From: SFHK01 sp964554795
Lineage (GTDB): Bacteria; Bacillota; Clostridia; Christensenellales; Aristaeellaceae
Direction: 5' to 3'
Length of the DNA stretch: 29,840 nt
Assembly (NCBI GenBank): GCA_964554795.1
Contig: CAZKQB010000044.1
Span: 1 to 29,840 of the forward strand
Part shown: positions 8,819-15,368 of the stretch, in pieces
How the letters are laid out: the number at the start of each line of letters is the position of its first letter
Position numbering within the stretch: the stretch's first letter is position 1
The notes under the pieces: generated by a model
Told to the model about the DNA's origin: nothing
The model's input: only the letters and a program-made list of their open reading frames with translations
The model's database searches: none
Translations under genes and position numbers: made by a program

Positions 8819-9508
8819 TTAGTGGTTAACGCCGGTGACGTTTACCAGCACGCGCCAGTAGTAGCCGCAGTTGGTTTCATCCAGCGTGAAGACGATCGAC
8901 GGCTCGCTGCCGGCGGTGTAGGTCTTCCATTCGTTTTCGGGGTCGGAGGGGTCGATGTTGTACTGCCAGACGAGCGTGTAGGCGACGCCCTCGTAGCCCT
9001 TCAGCTCAACCTTCAGGCGAACCTCGTCGCCAAGGAACAGCTCGTCGCCGTCCCAGCGGGCAAACAGCTGGATGGAGCGGTTGGGGTTCAGCGCGTCCTG
9101 AATCTCGGACAGCAGAACGGCCTCGGGATCCAGCGCCTCCTGCGGAGTTGCTTCCTTATTAACAGGCGCTTCCGCAGCCGTCGCCTCGGCGTGCGCCGGG
9201 GCTTCCGTCTCTGCGGGCACTTCGGTTGCCGCGGGGGCTTCCGTTACAACGGGCGCTTCGGTTTCAACGGGCGCTTCCGTTGCCGCGGGGGTTTCGGTTA
9301 CTGCGGGGATTTCCGTTGCCGCGGGGGCTTCGGTTTCAACGGGCGTTTCGGTTGCTGCGGGGGGTTCCGTTGCTGCGGGAGCTTCCGTTACCACGGGCGC
9401 TTCCACCTGCACGGGCGTTTCTGCCGGGGTCGCTTCCTCAGCCAGCGCCACGGAGGCCATGCTGAGAACCATTACCAGCGCCATGAGCATCGACAACCAT
9501 TTTTTCAT
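8819..9508 (-). CDS. Secreted protein with Pro/Thr/Glu hexad stalk and Ig-like domain
   Basis: 229 residues. ATG 9508 follows GGGAGGAA with 8 bases spacing and opens a signal peptide (MKKWLSMLMALVM..., ending VALA/E). Residues about 28-112 are roughly 14 degenerate six-residue units of the type xTEAPA, likely an extended and possibly glycosylated stalk. Residues about 125-229 form an Ig-like domain (WDGDELFLGDEVRL, GYEGVAYTLVWQ, YYWRVLVNVTG) clearly related to the downstream paralog. It is probably the first gene of a three-gene leftward cluster that ends in the giant surface protein. An interaction with that protein is only inferred from position. The rightward reading frames across the stalk are shadows of the repeat. 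Confidence 0.87.
   Translation of the reverse strand: MKKWLSMLMALVMVLSMASVALAEEATPAETPVQVEAPVVTEAPAATEPPAATETPVETEAPAATEIPAVTETPAATEAPVETEAPVVTEAPAATEVPAETEAPAHAEATAAEAPVNKEATPQEALDPEAVLLSEIQDALNPNRSIQLFARWDGDELFLGDEVRLKVELKGYEGVAYTLVWQYNIDPSDPENEWKTYTAGSEPSIVFTLDETNCGYYWRVLVNVTGVNH
9173..9427 (-). repeat. 18-base tandem repeat encoding Pro/Thr/Glu hexads
   Basis: About 14 degenerate 18-base units, each encoding a variant of T-E-(A/T/P/I/V)-P-(A/V)-(A/V/E). On the plus strand the phrases gcttccgtt and gcttcggtt recur. The copy number is likely to vary between strains. Confidence 0.88.
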
Positions 9509-9557
9509 TTTTCGTTCCTCCCATACCTCTGCGAGATTATCCATTTTATATGGAGAT

Positions 9558-9566
9558 ATTTTACCA
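9558..9566 (-). promoter_or_regulatory. Candidate extended -10 promoter of the secreted-protein cluster
   Basis: The minus strand reads TGG-TAAAAT, an extended -10 element about 50 bases before ATG 9508. No good -35 is seen at 17 bases. Two GGTTACA direct repeats sit just upstream (9574-9592) and could bind an activator that compensates. Confidence 0.35.
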
Positions 9567-9573
9567 CAAGGGG

Positions 9574-9592
9574 GGTTACAGGATTGGTTACA
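9574..9592. promoter_or_regulatory. Direct repeat pair GGTTACA, period 12 (candidate regulator site)
   Basis: GGTTACA occurs at 9574-9580 and 9586-9592 within the AT-rich 9509-9964 spacer between divergent genes. It lies just upstream of the candidate -10 of the leftward cluster. Apart from these repeats and promoters the spacer shows no gene. Confidence 0.35.
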
Positions 9593-9833
9593 TACGGGCT
9601 TCTGCTGGTCGCATCATTAAAATTTACACGCATATCATATACATTACAAAAGTATTTCAAAACACCCCTGTATGCAGCCAAATATTACATTTATGCGATA
9701 TTCTTACGGAAGTATTTATTTTCTTCGGTTTTCGGGGTTTTCTGTACTTCAAAAACGCCGCCTTTTCAGCCGGATTTTTGCCTTTTTTCGACGGAAAATT
9801 GCTCTTTTTCTGCAAATCCGAGCGTGCCAAATC

Positions 9834-9853
9834 CGGTTACATATCGGTTACAT
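9834..9853. promoter_or_regulatory. Direct repeat pair CGGTTACAT, period 11 (candidate regulator site)
   Basis: CGGTTACAT occurs twice exactly, at 9834-9842 and 9845-9853, one helical turn apart and about 63 bases upstream of the NUDIX gene's -35. It repeats the GGTTACA core of the pair at 9574-9592. Confidence 0.35.
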
Positions 9854-9915
9854 CGAGCCATTCGTTGAAATTTCTGTTCATTTTTTTCAAAATCCGTACA
9901 GGCTCACACGGCACA

Positions 9916-9944
9916 TTGACAGGGGGAAACGGCCATGATACAAT
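9916..9944 (+). promoter_or_regulatory. Sigma-A promoter of the NUDIX gene
   Basis: TTGACA (9916-9921) is followed after exactly 17 bases by TACAAT (9939-9944). The start of transcription would be near 9951, leaving a leader of only about 14 bases that is mostly the GGAGG ribosome-binding site. Confidence 0.85.
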
Positions 9945-9964
9945 ACCTGTATGGAGGCGATCCT

Positions 9965-10435
9965 ATGCAGAAAACAACGCTGATTTACCTTGAAAAAGAC
10001 GAAAAATACCTGATGCTGCACCGCATTCGCAAGAAAAATGACGTGAATCACGACAAGTGGATCGGCGTGGGCGGCAAGTTCGAGCCGGGCGAGGACGCCG
10101 AGGCCTGTGCCCGGCGCGAGGTTACCGAGGAAACCGGATATGTCATGGGTCGCATAAATTATCGCGGAATTGTAACATTTATCTCGGATACCGCGCCGAA
10201 CGAAGAAATGCATTTATTCACCTGCGCCGATTTTCATGGCACGGAGCACAGCTGCGATGAGGGCACACTCGAATGGGTTTCGAAGGCAGACGTGCCCGCG
10301 CTTCCTACATGGGAGGGCGACCGCATATTCCTGCGCCTGCTTGCGGAGGATCGGCCGTTTTTCCATCTTGAGCTGCGCTACCACGGCGACGCGCTCGTCG
10401 GCGCAGGCCTTGAAGGGCAAGAGCTGAGACTATAA
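9965..10435 (+). CDS. NUDIX hydrolase (MutT/8-oxo-dGTP diphosphatase type)
   Basis: 156 residues. ATG 9965 has GGAGG 7 bases upstream; the earlier in-frame ATG at 9935 lies inside the promoter and is rejected. A complete Nudix box spans residues 37-59: G37, five residues, E43, seven residues, R51-E52, E55-E56, G58. This motif binds Mg2+ and cleaves nucleoside diphosphates linked to another moiety. The short length, the WIGVGGKFEPGE context and the FHLEL-containing C-terminus fit the MutT/8-oxo-dGTP diphosphatase branch, which cleans the nucleotide pool; the exact substrate cannot be read from sequence. It is transcribed alone from a near-consensus promoter and ends at a hairpin at 10491-10520. 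Confidence 0.93.
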   Translation: MQKTTLIYLEKDEKYLMLHRIRKKNDVNHDKWIGVGGKFEPGEDAEACARREVTEETGYVMGRINYRGIVTFISDTAPNEEMHLFTCADFHGTEHSCDEGTLEWVSKADVPALPTWEGDRIFLRLLAEDRPFFHLELRYHGDALVGAGLEGQELRL

Positions 10436-10490
10436 GCTCCCATTGCGCCGCCGCGGGAAACAAGCCTTGAGGGGGAAATCATGCCAATAT

Positions 10491-10520
10491 AAGCGCCATC
10501 CGGTCGGAAAGGCGCTTTTC
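10491..10520 (+). terminator. Intrinsic terminator after the NUDIX gene
   Basis: AAGCGCC (10491-10497) pairs with GGCGCTT (10511-10517), followed by a short T tract. The 13-base loop contains CCGGTCGG, which can pair internally. Confidence 0.6.
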
Positions 10521-10524
10521 GATT

Positions 10525-10687
10525 TCATTGACGATTTGACAAGCTCTTTTGTGCTGATAGGAAGTAAAAAACAAGCCGCCATCCAGCGCGAGCTGGCAGG
10601 CAGCTAACCCATATCAAAGGAGAACGCCGCAGCAAAAGCGTCATCCGTTCCTTTCGTTCGTATAGCCTTGCGTTCCACAGTTGACAA
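10525..10687 (-). ncRNA. Candidate small transcript or 39-codon ORF (weak)
   Basis: On the minus strand TTGTCA (10687-10682) is followed after 17 bases by TATACG (10664-10659). Downstream lies an imperfect hairpin with a GCGA-type loop (10578-10601) and a run of six T near 10570. An ATG at 10644 with AAGGAA before it opens 39 codons ending at 10525. This could be a short RNA, a tiny protein or an intergenic relic. The rest of the 10436-10753 spacer holds only the two terminators. Confidence 0.2.
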
Positions 10688-10702
10688 CCGCCGTTTTTCC
10701 AG

Positions 10703-10743
10703 AAAAACACCGCTGAAATCCGGTCGATCTCAGCGGTGTTTTT
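10703..10743. terminator. Strong bidirectional terminator, mainly for the DUF5711-cvpA operon
   Basis: A 10-base perfect stem, ACACCGCTGA (10707-10716) with TCAGCGGTGT (10730-10739), is flanked by A and T runs on both sides, so it can work in either direction. It lies just after the cvpA stop at 10754. Confidence 0.88.
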
Positions 10744-10753
10744 TCTATTTGAA

Positions 10754-11503
10754 TCACACAATGACCTTCGGCATGGCGCGCATCACATTATCGATCTGCG
10801 AGGAGATGCGGAACAGGTCGCTGAACAGGGATTCGCCGTTCAGGAAGAACGCGCCCATCGAGGAATCCGCGAACAGCGTCTGCACGACGGAGGAATCCAG
10901 CGCCGTGTAGACCATGGGAATCACTGCGGCGATCAGGCAAATGACCGCGTAGCCGCGAACGAGGCCGAACAGGCCGCCCAGCAGACCGTCGACGCCGCGA
11001 AGCTTGGGCAGGCGGAACATGTTGTTGAACAGGTTCACCACCAGAATCAGCGCCGCATAGGCAATGGCGAAGACAATCACAAAGGAAACGACGTTGAACG
11101 TGGACTGCCAGATGGTCTGCGTGAGGCATTCGCCGATGGTCAGCGCGGCAAACGCAGGACTGGCGGCATTGCTGCGGAAGGCCTCGATCATGGCCTTGGG
11201 CACGGATGCCTCCGTCAGCGTTTCGCAGATGCCGCTGAGCGAGCTTGCCGCGCCGTTGCAGACGACGCCTGCATTTTCATCGAGCTTCGCGACGAGCTCA
11301 CGGAAGGGATCCATGCCGCTGAGCGCCTCCTTGAAGCTGCTGTTCATGAAGTGGTTGGCCAGGGTATCGCACAGGGACGAGGCAATCATCCACGCGGCGA
11401 CGAAGCCGAGCGTCGCCAGCAGGGAGGCCAGAAAGCCCTTCTGCATGCCGGAAATAAAGCTGATCACCAGAATCGCCAGCAGAATGATGTTGATGATGTT
11501 CAC
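10754..11503 (-). CDS. CvpA family membrane protein
   Basis: 249 residues. The start is GTG 11503, supported by GGAGG 7 bases upstream. Hydrophobic segments fall at about residues 1-20, 24-45, 135-165 and 185-210, separated by a long polar region at 60-125. The N-terminal IILLAILVISFISGMQKGF pattern and the later LRGVDGLLGGLFGLVRGYAV motif are typical of CvpA/colicin V production-like membrane proteins. Their molecular role is unsettled, though links to envelope stress and secretion are reported for the family. It follows the DUF5711 gene by 24 bases and shares its promoter at 12701-12729. DUF5711-CvpA is a pairing I recall from Clostridia. Confidence 0.85.
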   Translation of the reverse strand: MNIINIILLAILVISFISGMQKGFLASLLATLGFVAAWMIASSLCDTLANHFMNSSFKEALSGMDPFRELVAKLDENAGVVCNGAASSLSGICETLTEASVPKAMIEAFRSNAASPAFAALTIGECLTQTIWQSTFNVVSFVIVFAIAYAALILVVNLFNNMFRLPKLRGVDGLLGGLFGLVRGYAVICLIAAVIPMVYTALDSSVVQTLFADSSMGAFFLNGESLFSDLFRISSQIDNVMRAMPKVIV

Positions 11504-11527
11504 GGTTTTCCCTCCATGTTTCGAATT

Positions 11528-12625
11528 TTATGGCAGACGAATCAGATAAATCGATCCGCCGGACGTGACGACGGCCGTGTGGTCGGTGGTAATGCCGATT
11601 ACATTATCTACCAGAACCGGCAGCTTATACACCGTGGCGCGCTTTTCTCCGAAGGTACAGCAGGCAAGGTATTCCTGCGAGAAGCCGTACATCGTGCTTC
11701 CGTCGGCCAGCAGCACGTTGCAGACCACAGGCAGGCGCACGATGTATTCGCTTGAGCCGCGAATCATGCGCACGTCGGATATGGCGATCGTGCCCTCCAT
11801 CTGCTGGTTGGGCACAAACAGCATCAGCGGATCGTCCGAGCGCTTGTCCACGGCCTCCATGTACCAGCCATACACAGTCTTGCGCTGGCTCTTCTTTTCA
11901 TTGGCCGTGTAGTCGTACAGGCGAAGGTAGTTCGTGCCGACCGCAGCGATGTAATTCGAGCGGAACATGACCTGATAGATGACCTGCTCCGCATCCTCAA
12001 TGGTGCCGGTTTCGCGCTTGCCGGGAATGAACGTGCTGATCTGGCAGGTCGGCGCAGAGCCGGCAGAATCCAGCGTCATGATCCAGAAAAGCTCCTGCCC
12101 CTCATAGAAGCCGAAATCCAGCACCGTGTAGCCGCTGAAGCTGGTGAGCGTGTCCACCACCTCGCCGCTTCGGTTCAGAAGCACTACCGTGCTGCCGTGC
12201 TCCGGCGCGAGCACGACGGCCACATACCGGTCGCCCACCAGCGCGGACAGAATTTCCCCGTCCATCGTCTTCGAGGCGAGCAGATGCCCGCTTTCCTTAT
12301 CGACGAGCGTCAGCTTCTTGCGGTTCCACACCGCCACGCCGTGCTCCGTGGCAGAGAACTCCGAATCGGTGTCCACGCCCAGATTCCACACGTATTTGCC
12401 GGCGGATGTAACGCAGTGCAGCGAGCCGCTTTCCAGATAATACACGTTCGCTCCGCTGACCCGCACGTCGCGGTTGGAGGCCGTGTTCAGCCTCACAATG
12501 TTGGACAGCGGCGCATCCCCGCTTCCTCGCGTGGCAAGGGCAAACAGATACGCTGCCAGCATCATGGCGACGACGAGCGCAAGCACGGCAGGCCATCCCA
12601 GCGTTTGCTTTCTCTTGTAATCCAT
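11528..12625 (-). CDS. DUF5711 family membrane-anchored beta-propeller-like protein
   Basis: 365 residues. ATG 12625 is preceded by GGGAGG at 7 bases; an upstream GTG-type extension to 12694 overlaps the promoter region and is rejected. A short basic N-terminus (DYKRKQ) and one membrane helix (residues about 12-30) are followed by an extracellular domain of repeated short beta-strand phrases, such as VYYLESGSLHCVTSAGKYVWNL-like and TLVDKESGHLL. These resemble PQQ/WD-type propeller blades. This fits DUF5711, a family of unknown function in Clostridia. A regulatory or envelope role with CvpA is inferred from the operon only. Confidence 0.8.
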   Translation of the reverse strand: MDYKRKQTLGWPAVLALVVAMMLAAYLFALATRGSGDAPLSNIVRLNTASNRDVRVSGANVYYLESGSLHCVTSAGKYVWNLGVDTDSEFSATEHGVAVWNRKKLTLVDKESGHLLASKTMDGEILSALVGDRYVAVVLAPEHGSTVVLLNRSGEVVDTLTSFSGYTVLDFGFYEGQELFWIMTLDSAGSAPTCQISTFIPGKRETGTIEDAEQVIYQVMFRSNYIAAVGTNYLRLYDYTANEKKSQRKTVYGWYMEAVDKRSDDPLMLFVPNQQMEGTIAISDVRMIRGSSEYIVRLPVVCNVLLADGSTMYGFSQEYLACCTFGEKRATVYKLPVLVDNVIGITTDHTAVVTSGGSIYLIRLP

Positions 12626-12700
12626 TTTCGGGCCTCCCGTTATAAAGCCGCCGGGCAAGCATCCTTTACCAATTCCATCTTGCCCGCGCGGCATATTCCT

Positions 12701-12729
12701 ATTATAATAGAAACCATGTCAGGTTGCAA
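12701..12729 (-). promoter_or_regulatory. Sigma-A promoter of the DUF5711-cvpA operon
   Basis: On the minus strand TTGCAA (12729-12724) is followed after 17 bases by a perfect TATAAT (12706-12701). The nearest parS palindrome begins 25 bases upstream of the -35, so ParB spreading from parS could affect this promoter. Confidence 0.85.
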
Positions 12730-12755
12730 TGCCCAAGCGTGAATTTGATCGTGAA

Positions 12756-12771
12756 TGTTTCACGTGAAACA
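12756..12771. other. parS: parS chromosome-partition site, copy 1
   Basis: TGTTTCACGTGAAACA is an exact match to the Firmicutes-type parS palindrome bound by ParB/Spo0J. The palindrome extends to 20 bases (12754-12773). ParB loads here as a CTP-dependent clamp and recruits the Soj/SMC machinery (known for the family). Confidence 0.9.
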
Positions 12772-12795
12772 TTTTTTTGCGCCGGATTTTTCGAA

Positions 12796-12811
12796 TGTTT
12801 CACGTGAAACA
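12796..12811. other. parS: parS chromosome-partition site, copy 2
   Basis: An identical 16-base palindrome centred exactly 40 bases after the first, again extended to 20 bases (12794-12813). It ends 25 bases before ATG 12836. Two adjacent exact copies make a chance occurrence very unlikely. Confidence 0.9.
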
Positions 12812-12835
12812 TTCGCCCGTGAAATTGGAGGAGCT

Positions 12836-13768
12836 ATGGCAAAACGAAAAAAAAGAAAAAAGGGCTTCCACCCGAAGCGCTTGATTGCAAGACTCTTGCT
12901 GATCGGCCTTGCCGCGGTTGGCTTCTATGGCTGGCTGTGCTCGCGAATCGTGCATGTGGACTATGTGGACGTATACATCAGCGGCCTTTCGCCGTTTCTT
13001 GAGGGCACGCGCGTGCTTTTTGCCTCGGATTTTAAAATTACCGGCGAGTCAAGCGCCCGCGATTCCGTAAAGCTGATGCGCACGCTCTGCGAGGCAAACC
13101 CGGATATCGTGCTTCTGGGCGGGGATTATACCGGAATGTCGCTTTCCGACCTGTTCCGCGCGCAGACACAGGAGGGACGCGCCGCCATCAATGAGCGGCT
13201 GAGGTCGGCCAGGCAAATATTCTTCTCCGGCCTTTCGGAGCTTTCCGTTCCCGGCGGCATCTATGCTGTGTCCGGCGACTCGGACAGCGACGTGGATGGC
13301 TTGTATCAGGATTGTGCGCTCGGACGCGTGACGCTACTTGAAAACGCCACGCAGCGCGCCATTGTGAACGATTCCCCTATCCTGATCGTCGGCTGCGCCT
13401 ATTCCTCGGCATTCGGCTCCCGCGCCTTCCAGTTCCAGAATACTACCGACGCGGGCACGGTGCTCGTGCTGGCTCATAACCCGGACGCCTCCAAGCAAAT
13501 CTGCACCGTGAAGGACGCAAACGGAAACGCAGAGGCCGATCTCATCTTCTGCGGCCATACCCTCGGCGGACAGGTGAACCTCTTCGGAAAATGCCTGATG
13601 AGCGCTGCCGGAGCCTACCAGGGAGACTTCCCCGCCGGCCTGTACGACGAAAACGATAAAAAATCGCTGGTGAAGATGCTCGTCTCCTCCGGGGTAGGCA
13701 CTGACTGGCTTCCCTTCCGCCTCGGCAGCCGCGCGCAGGTCTATATGGTGACGCTGCACCGGAAATAA
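12836..13768 (+). CDS. Membrane-anchored metallophosphoesterase-like protein with altered active-site motifs
   Basis: 310 residues. ATG 12836 is chosen because GGAGG/AGGAG lies directly upstream and because the longer frame from 12755 would read through both parS sites. A very basic N-terminus (KRKKRKK) and one membrane helix (about 17-35) place the rest outside the membrane. The fold motifs of YaeI/YkuE-like phosphoesterases are visible: D65 in ASDFK, G96-D97 in LLGGDYT, G147-D148-S149-D150, a His in LAHNPD and GHTLGGQV near the end. However, the usual DxH is D-F-K and the usual GNHD is GDSD, so two ligand sites are changed. It may be a weak enzyme or a binding protein. It ends at the shared hairpin at 13793-13837. 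Confidence 0.8.
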   Translation: MAKRKKRKKGFHPKRLIARLLLIGLAAVGFYGWLCSRIVHVDYVDVYISGLSPFLEGTRVLFASDFKITGESSARDSVKLMRTLCEANPDIVLLGGDYTGMSLSDLFRAQTQEGRAAINERLRSARQIFFSGLSELSVPGGIYAVSGDSDSDVDGLYQDCALGRVTLLENATQRAIVNDSPILIVGCAYSSAFGSRAFQFQNTTDAGTVLVLAHNPDASKQICTVKDANGNAEADLIFCGHTLGGQVNLFGKCLMSAAGAYQGDFPAGLYDENDKKSLVKMLVSSGVGTDWLPFRLGSRAQVYMVTLHRK

Positions 13769-13792
13769 GCGCATGCAATTTCCTTTTGCAAA

Positions 13793-13837
13793 AAAGGGCG
13801 CACGGATGGAAAAATTTTTTCCATCCGTGCGCCCTTT
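13793..13837. terminator. Strong bidirectional terminator between convergent genes
   Basis: A near-perfect inverted repeat of about 21 bases per arm: AAAGGGCGCACGGATGG with CCATCCGTGCGCCCTTT around an A5T6 centre. T runs follow on both strands. It serves the phosphoesterase gene from the left and the Sel1 gene from the right. Confidence 0.93.
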
Positions 13838-13872
13838 CTTCATTGATACGGCTTTCCCTTGAAGCTGAGTTT

Positions 13873-15063
13873 TTACCTTCCATTTTCACTGCAGTGGGGG
13901 CACCGCGCGCTTCCCTCGCATTGCACGCAATCGTAGTACGTAGAGGGACTATAGCCATAGCCAGTTACATAGAATCTTCCTCTGCCGTGGCAGTATGGGC
14001 AAATTCCGCTTCCATCGCAGAAATAACATTTTTTGTGAGCATCTTCATTTGCATCCGTCGTACTCTGCTCCAGAATGTCCTTCCAGCTGTCGGGAGTGAA
14101 GAAATCCTTGCCAATTGCGTTTTCTTCGCTTTCCTTCCTGATGTCGGCCCAGTTGTCGGATGTGAAGAAATCCTTGCCGAATACGCTATTTTCGCTTTCC
14201 TTCCTGATGTCGGCCCAGTTATCGGGCGTGAAGAAATCCTTGCCGAATACGCTATTTTCGCTTTCCCTCCTGATGTCGGCCCAGTTATCGGGCGTGAAGA
14301 AATCCTTGCCGAATACGCTATTTTCGCTTTCCCTCCTGATGTCGGCCCAGTTGTCGGATGTGAAGAAGCCACCGTTCGCCGATGTCGATTTCTGGTTCTT
14401 CTGCTCCTCCTTTGCCCTCTGGTAATTGCGCTGATCGGACGAAACCGTCAGCTCGTAGCCCGCCTCAATCGCCCGATCGAACCATTGCAGCGCCAATTCG
14501 GAATCCTTTACAGCTTCAAGATTCAGATACGCTAAGCCAAGATTCCACATGCCCTCTGCATTCCCGCGTTCGGCAGCCTCAAGAAAATACTCCATGCCCG
14601 TTCGGATATTTTCCTCCGTCAGTCCGCCGTTCGCATACCAATAATGCTCTCCAAGACAGATCAGCGCGTCGATGCAGCCATTCTCCGCGGCCATTTTATA
14701 ATACGCAATCGCCTTTTCGGCGTCTTTTTCCGTTCCCACACCTCTTTCGTACATTTGTCCTACATACTTCATGGCTTCTGCGTCGCCCTCGTTTGCAGCC
14801 GAAAGCCACAATTGAAAGCCAAGCTCATGATTCCCGCTCTGATAATACTTCGTGCCGAGCTGCGTTATAGAGGATGGCTCTATCTCCTCGACCCACGCGA
14901 GGGTAAGCAATCTTTCGGCAGCATCGACGTCGCCCAATTCCGCATCCACATACACGCCCATGACCGTTTCTGCCTTCTTCGCCGAGGCCGTTCCCACGTT
15001 CGTCATACATACGCAGGCAAGCATCAGAATCGCCATCATGCAAACCATCCGAACCTTTTTCAT
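13873..15063 (-). CDS. Secreted Sel1-repeat protein with 22-residue tandem repeats and Cys-rich zinc-finger-like tail
   Basis: 396 residues. ATG 15063 has GGAGG 8 bases upstream and opens a signal peptide (MKKVRMVCMMAILM..., cleavage near ASA/KK). Residues about 50-215 contain Sel1-type TPR units (AMKYVGQMYERGVGTEKDAEKA, ALICLGEHY, GMWNLGLAYLN), a protein-interaction solenoid. Residues about 233-333 are four and a half copies of a 22-residue unit with the core FFTxDNWADIRxESE. Residues about 346-396 carry CxxC pairs in a DnaJ-like pattern (CYFCDGSGICPYCHGRG and CVQCEGSARCPHC), likely binding two zinc ions. That an exported protein has a DnaJ-like zinc ribbon is unusual. It is transcribed alone from a leader that is also found as a relic at 18.9 kb. 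Confidence 0.85.
   Translation of the reverse strand: MKKVRMVCMMAILMLACVCMTNVGTASAKKAETVMGVYVDAELGDVDAAERLLTLAWVEEIEPSSITQLGTKYYQSGNHELGFQLWLSAANEGDAEAMKYVGQMYERGVGTEKDAEKAIAYYKMAAENGCIDALICLGEHYWYANGGLTEENIRTGMEYFLEAAERGNAEGMWNLGLAYLNLEAVKDSELALQWFDRAIEAGYELTVSSDQRNYQRAKEEQKNQKSTSANGGFFTSDNWADIRRESENSVFGKDFFTPDNWADIRRESENSVFGKDFFTPDNWADIRKESENSVFGKDFFTSDNWADIRKESEENAIGKDFFTPDSWKDILEQSTTDANEDAHKKCYFCDGSGICPYCHGRGRFYVTGYGYSPSTYYDCVQCEGSARCPHCSENGR
14065..14367 (-). repeat. 66-base tandem repeat (4.5 copies) inside the Sel1 gene
   Basis: Units begin at 14367, 14301, 14235, 14169 and 14103 (partial) on the minus strand. The two middle units are almost identical and the last is the most diverged. 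Each encodes 22 residues starting FFT. Confidence 0.93.
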
Positions 15064-15071
15064 GTGCCCTT

Positions 15072-15195
15072 CCTCCTCTTTTTCGTTGTAAATAGTATAC
15101 GCCCGACCTGTCAGTCGTTTTTCATTTCGTTTCCGTCTTCTTTCACAGGCGGCGCATGCTGCAGAGCTATTCTTTTCTTGTTTTATAATATTTAG
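15072..15195 (-). promoter_or_regulatory. Structured 5' leader of the Sel1 gene, duplicated at 18.9-19.0 kb
   Basis: The leader from the -10 region to the ribosome-binding site recurs at about 18905-19017 in the same orientation. Shared blocks are TATAAAACAAGAA, GACGGAAACGAAATG, GTATACT and ACAACGAAAA. A small hairpin at 15104-15117 (CGAC...GTCG) is kept in the other copy with paired base changes. The remaining spacer to the ATPase gene (15196-15368) shows only the -35 element and no gene. Confidence 0.55.
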
Positions 15196-15209
15196 GGACC
15201 GTTTCCCAA
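15182..15209 (-). promoter_or_regulatory. Candidate promoter of the Sel1 gene
   Basis: The minus strand reads TTGGGA (15209-15204), 16 bases, then TATAAA (15187-15182). The leader to ATG 15063 would be about 110 bases. Confidence 0.5.
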
Positions 15210-15368
15210 GCAACAGACAGAGAAAGAAAAGCCCTGTCATAGAATAAGCGTAGTTTACACGATCTTGCACTGAATTTCAACCGGTGTAAGGCCGTTTTTG
15301 AGAGAAATACGTTCGAGTTGGTAAGCCCGCCCATGCATCGTATTGTAACTCATGATCTCGCCTCAGTA

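Noticed and set aside
8822..9868. 348-codon plus-strand frame rich in GGFRCxG repeats
   Set aside because: Its repetitive middle part is the reverse complement of the Pro/Thr/Glu hexads of the secreted protein, and its end is AT-rich spacer.
10736..11755. 339-codon plus-strand frame with His/Gln/Asp-rich composition
   Set aside because: Antisense to cvpA and part of the DUF5711 gene; no ribosome-binding site, and it begins within the terminator.
14065..14367. CRISPR-like regular spacing
   Set aside because: The 66-base periodicity is an in-frame protein repeat without unique spacers. No CRISPR array or cas gene was seen in the window.
14075..14425. Plus-strand frame with repeated AQLSGVKKSLPNTLFSLS
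   Set aside because: It is the reverse complement of the 66-base repeats of the Sel1 protein gene.
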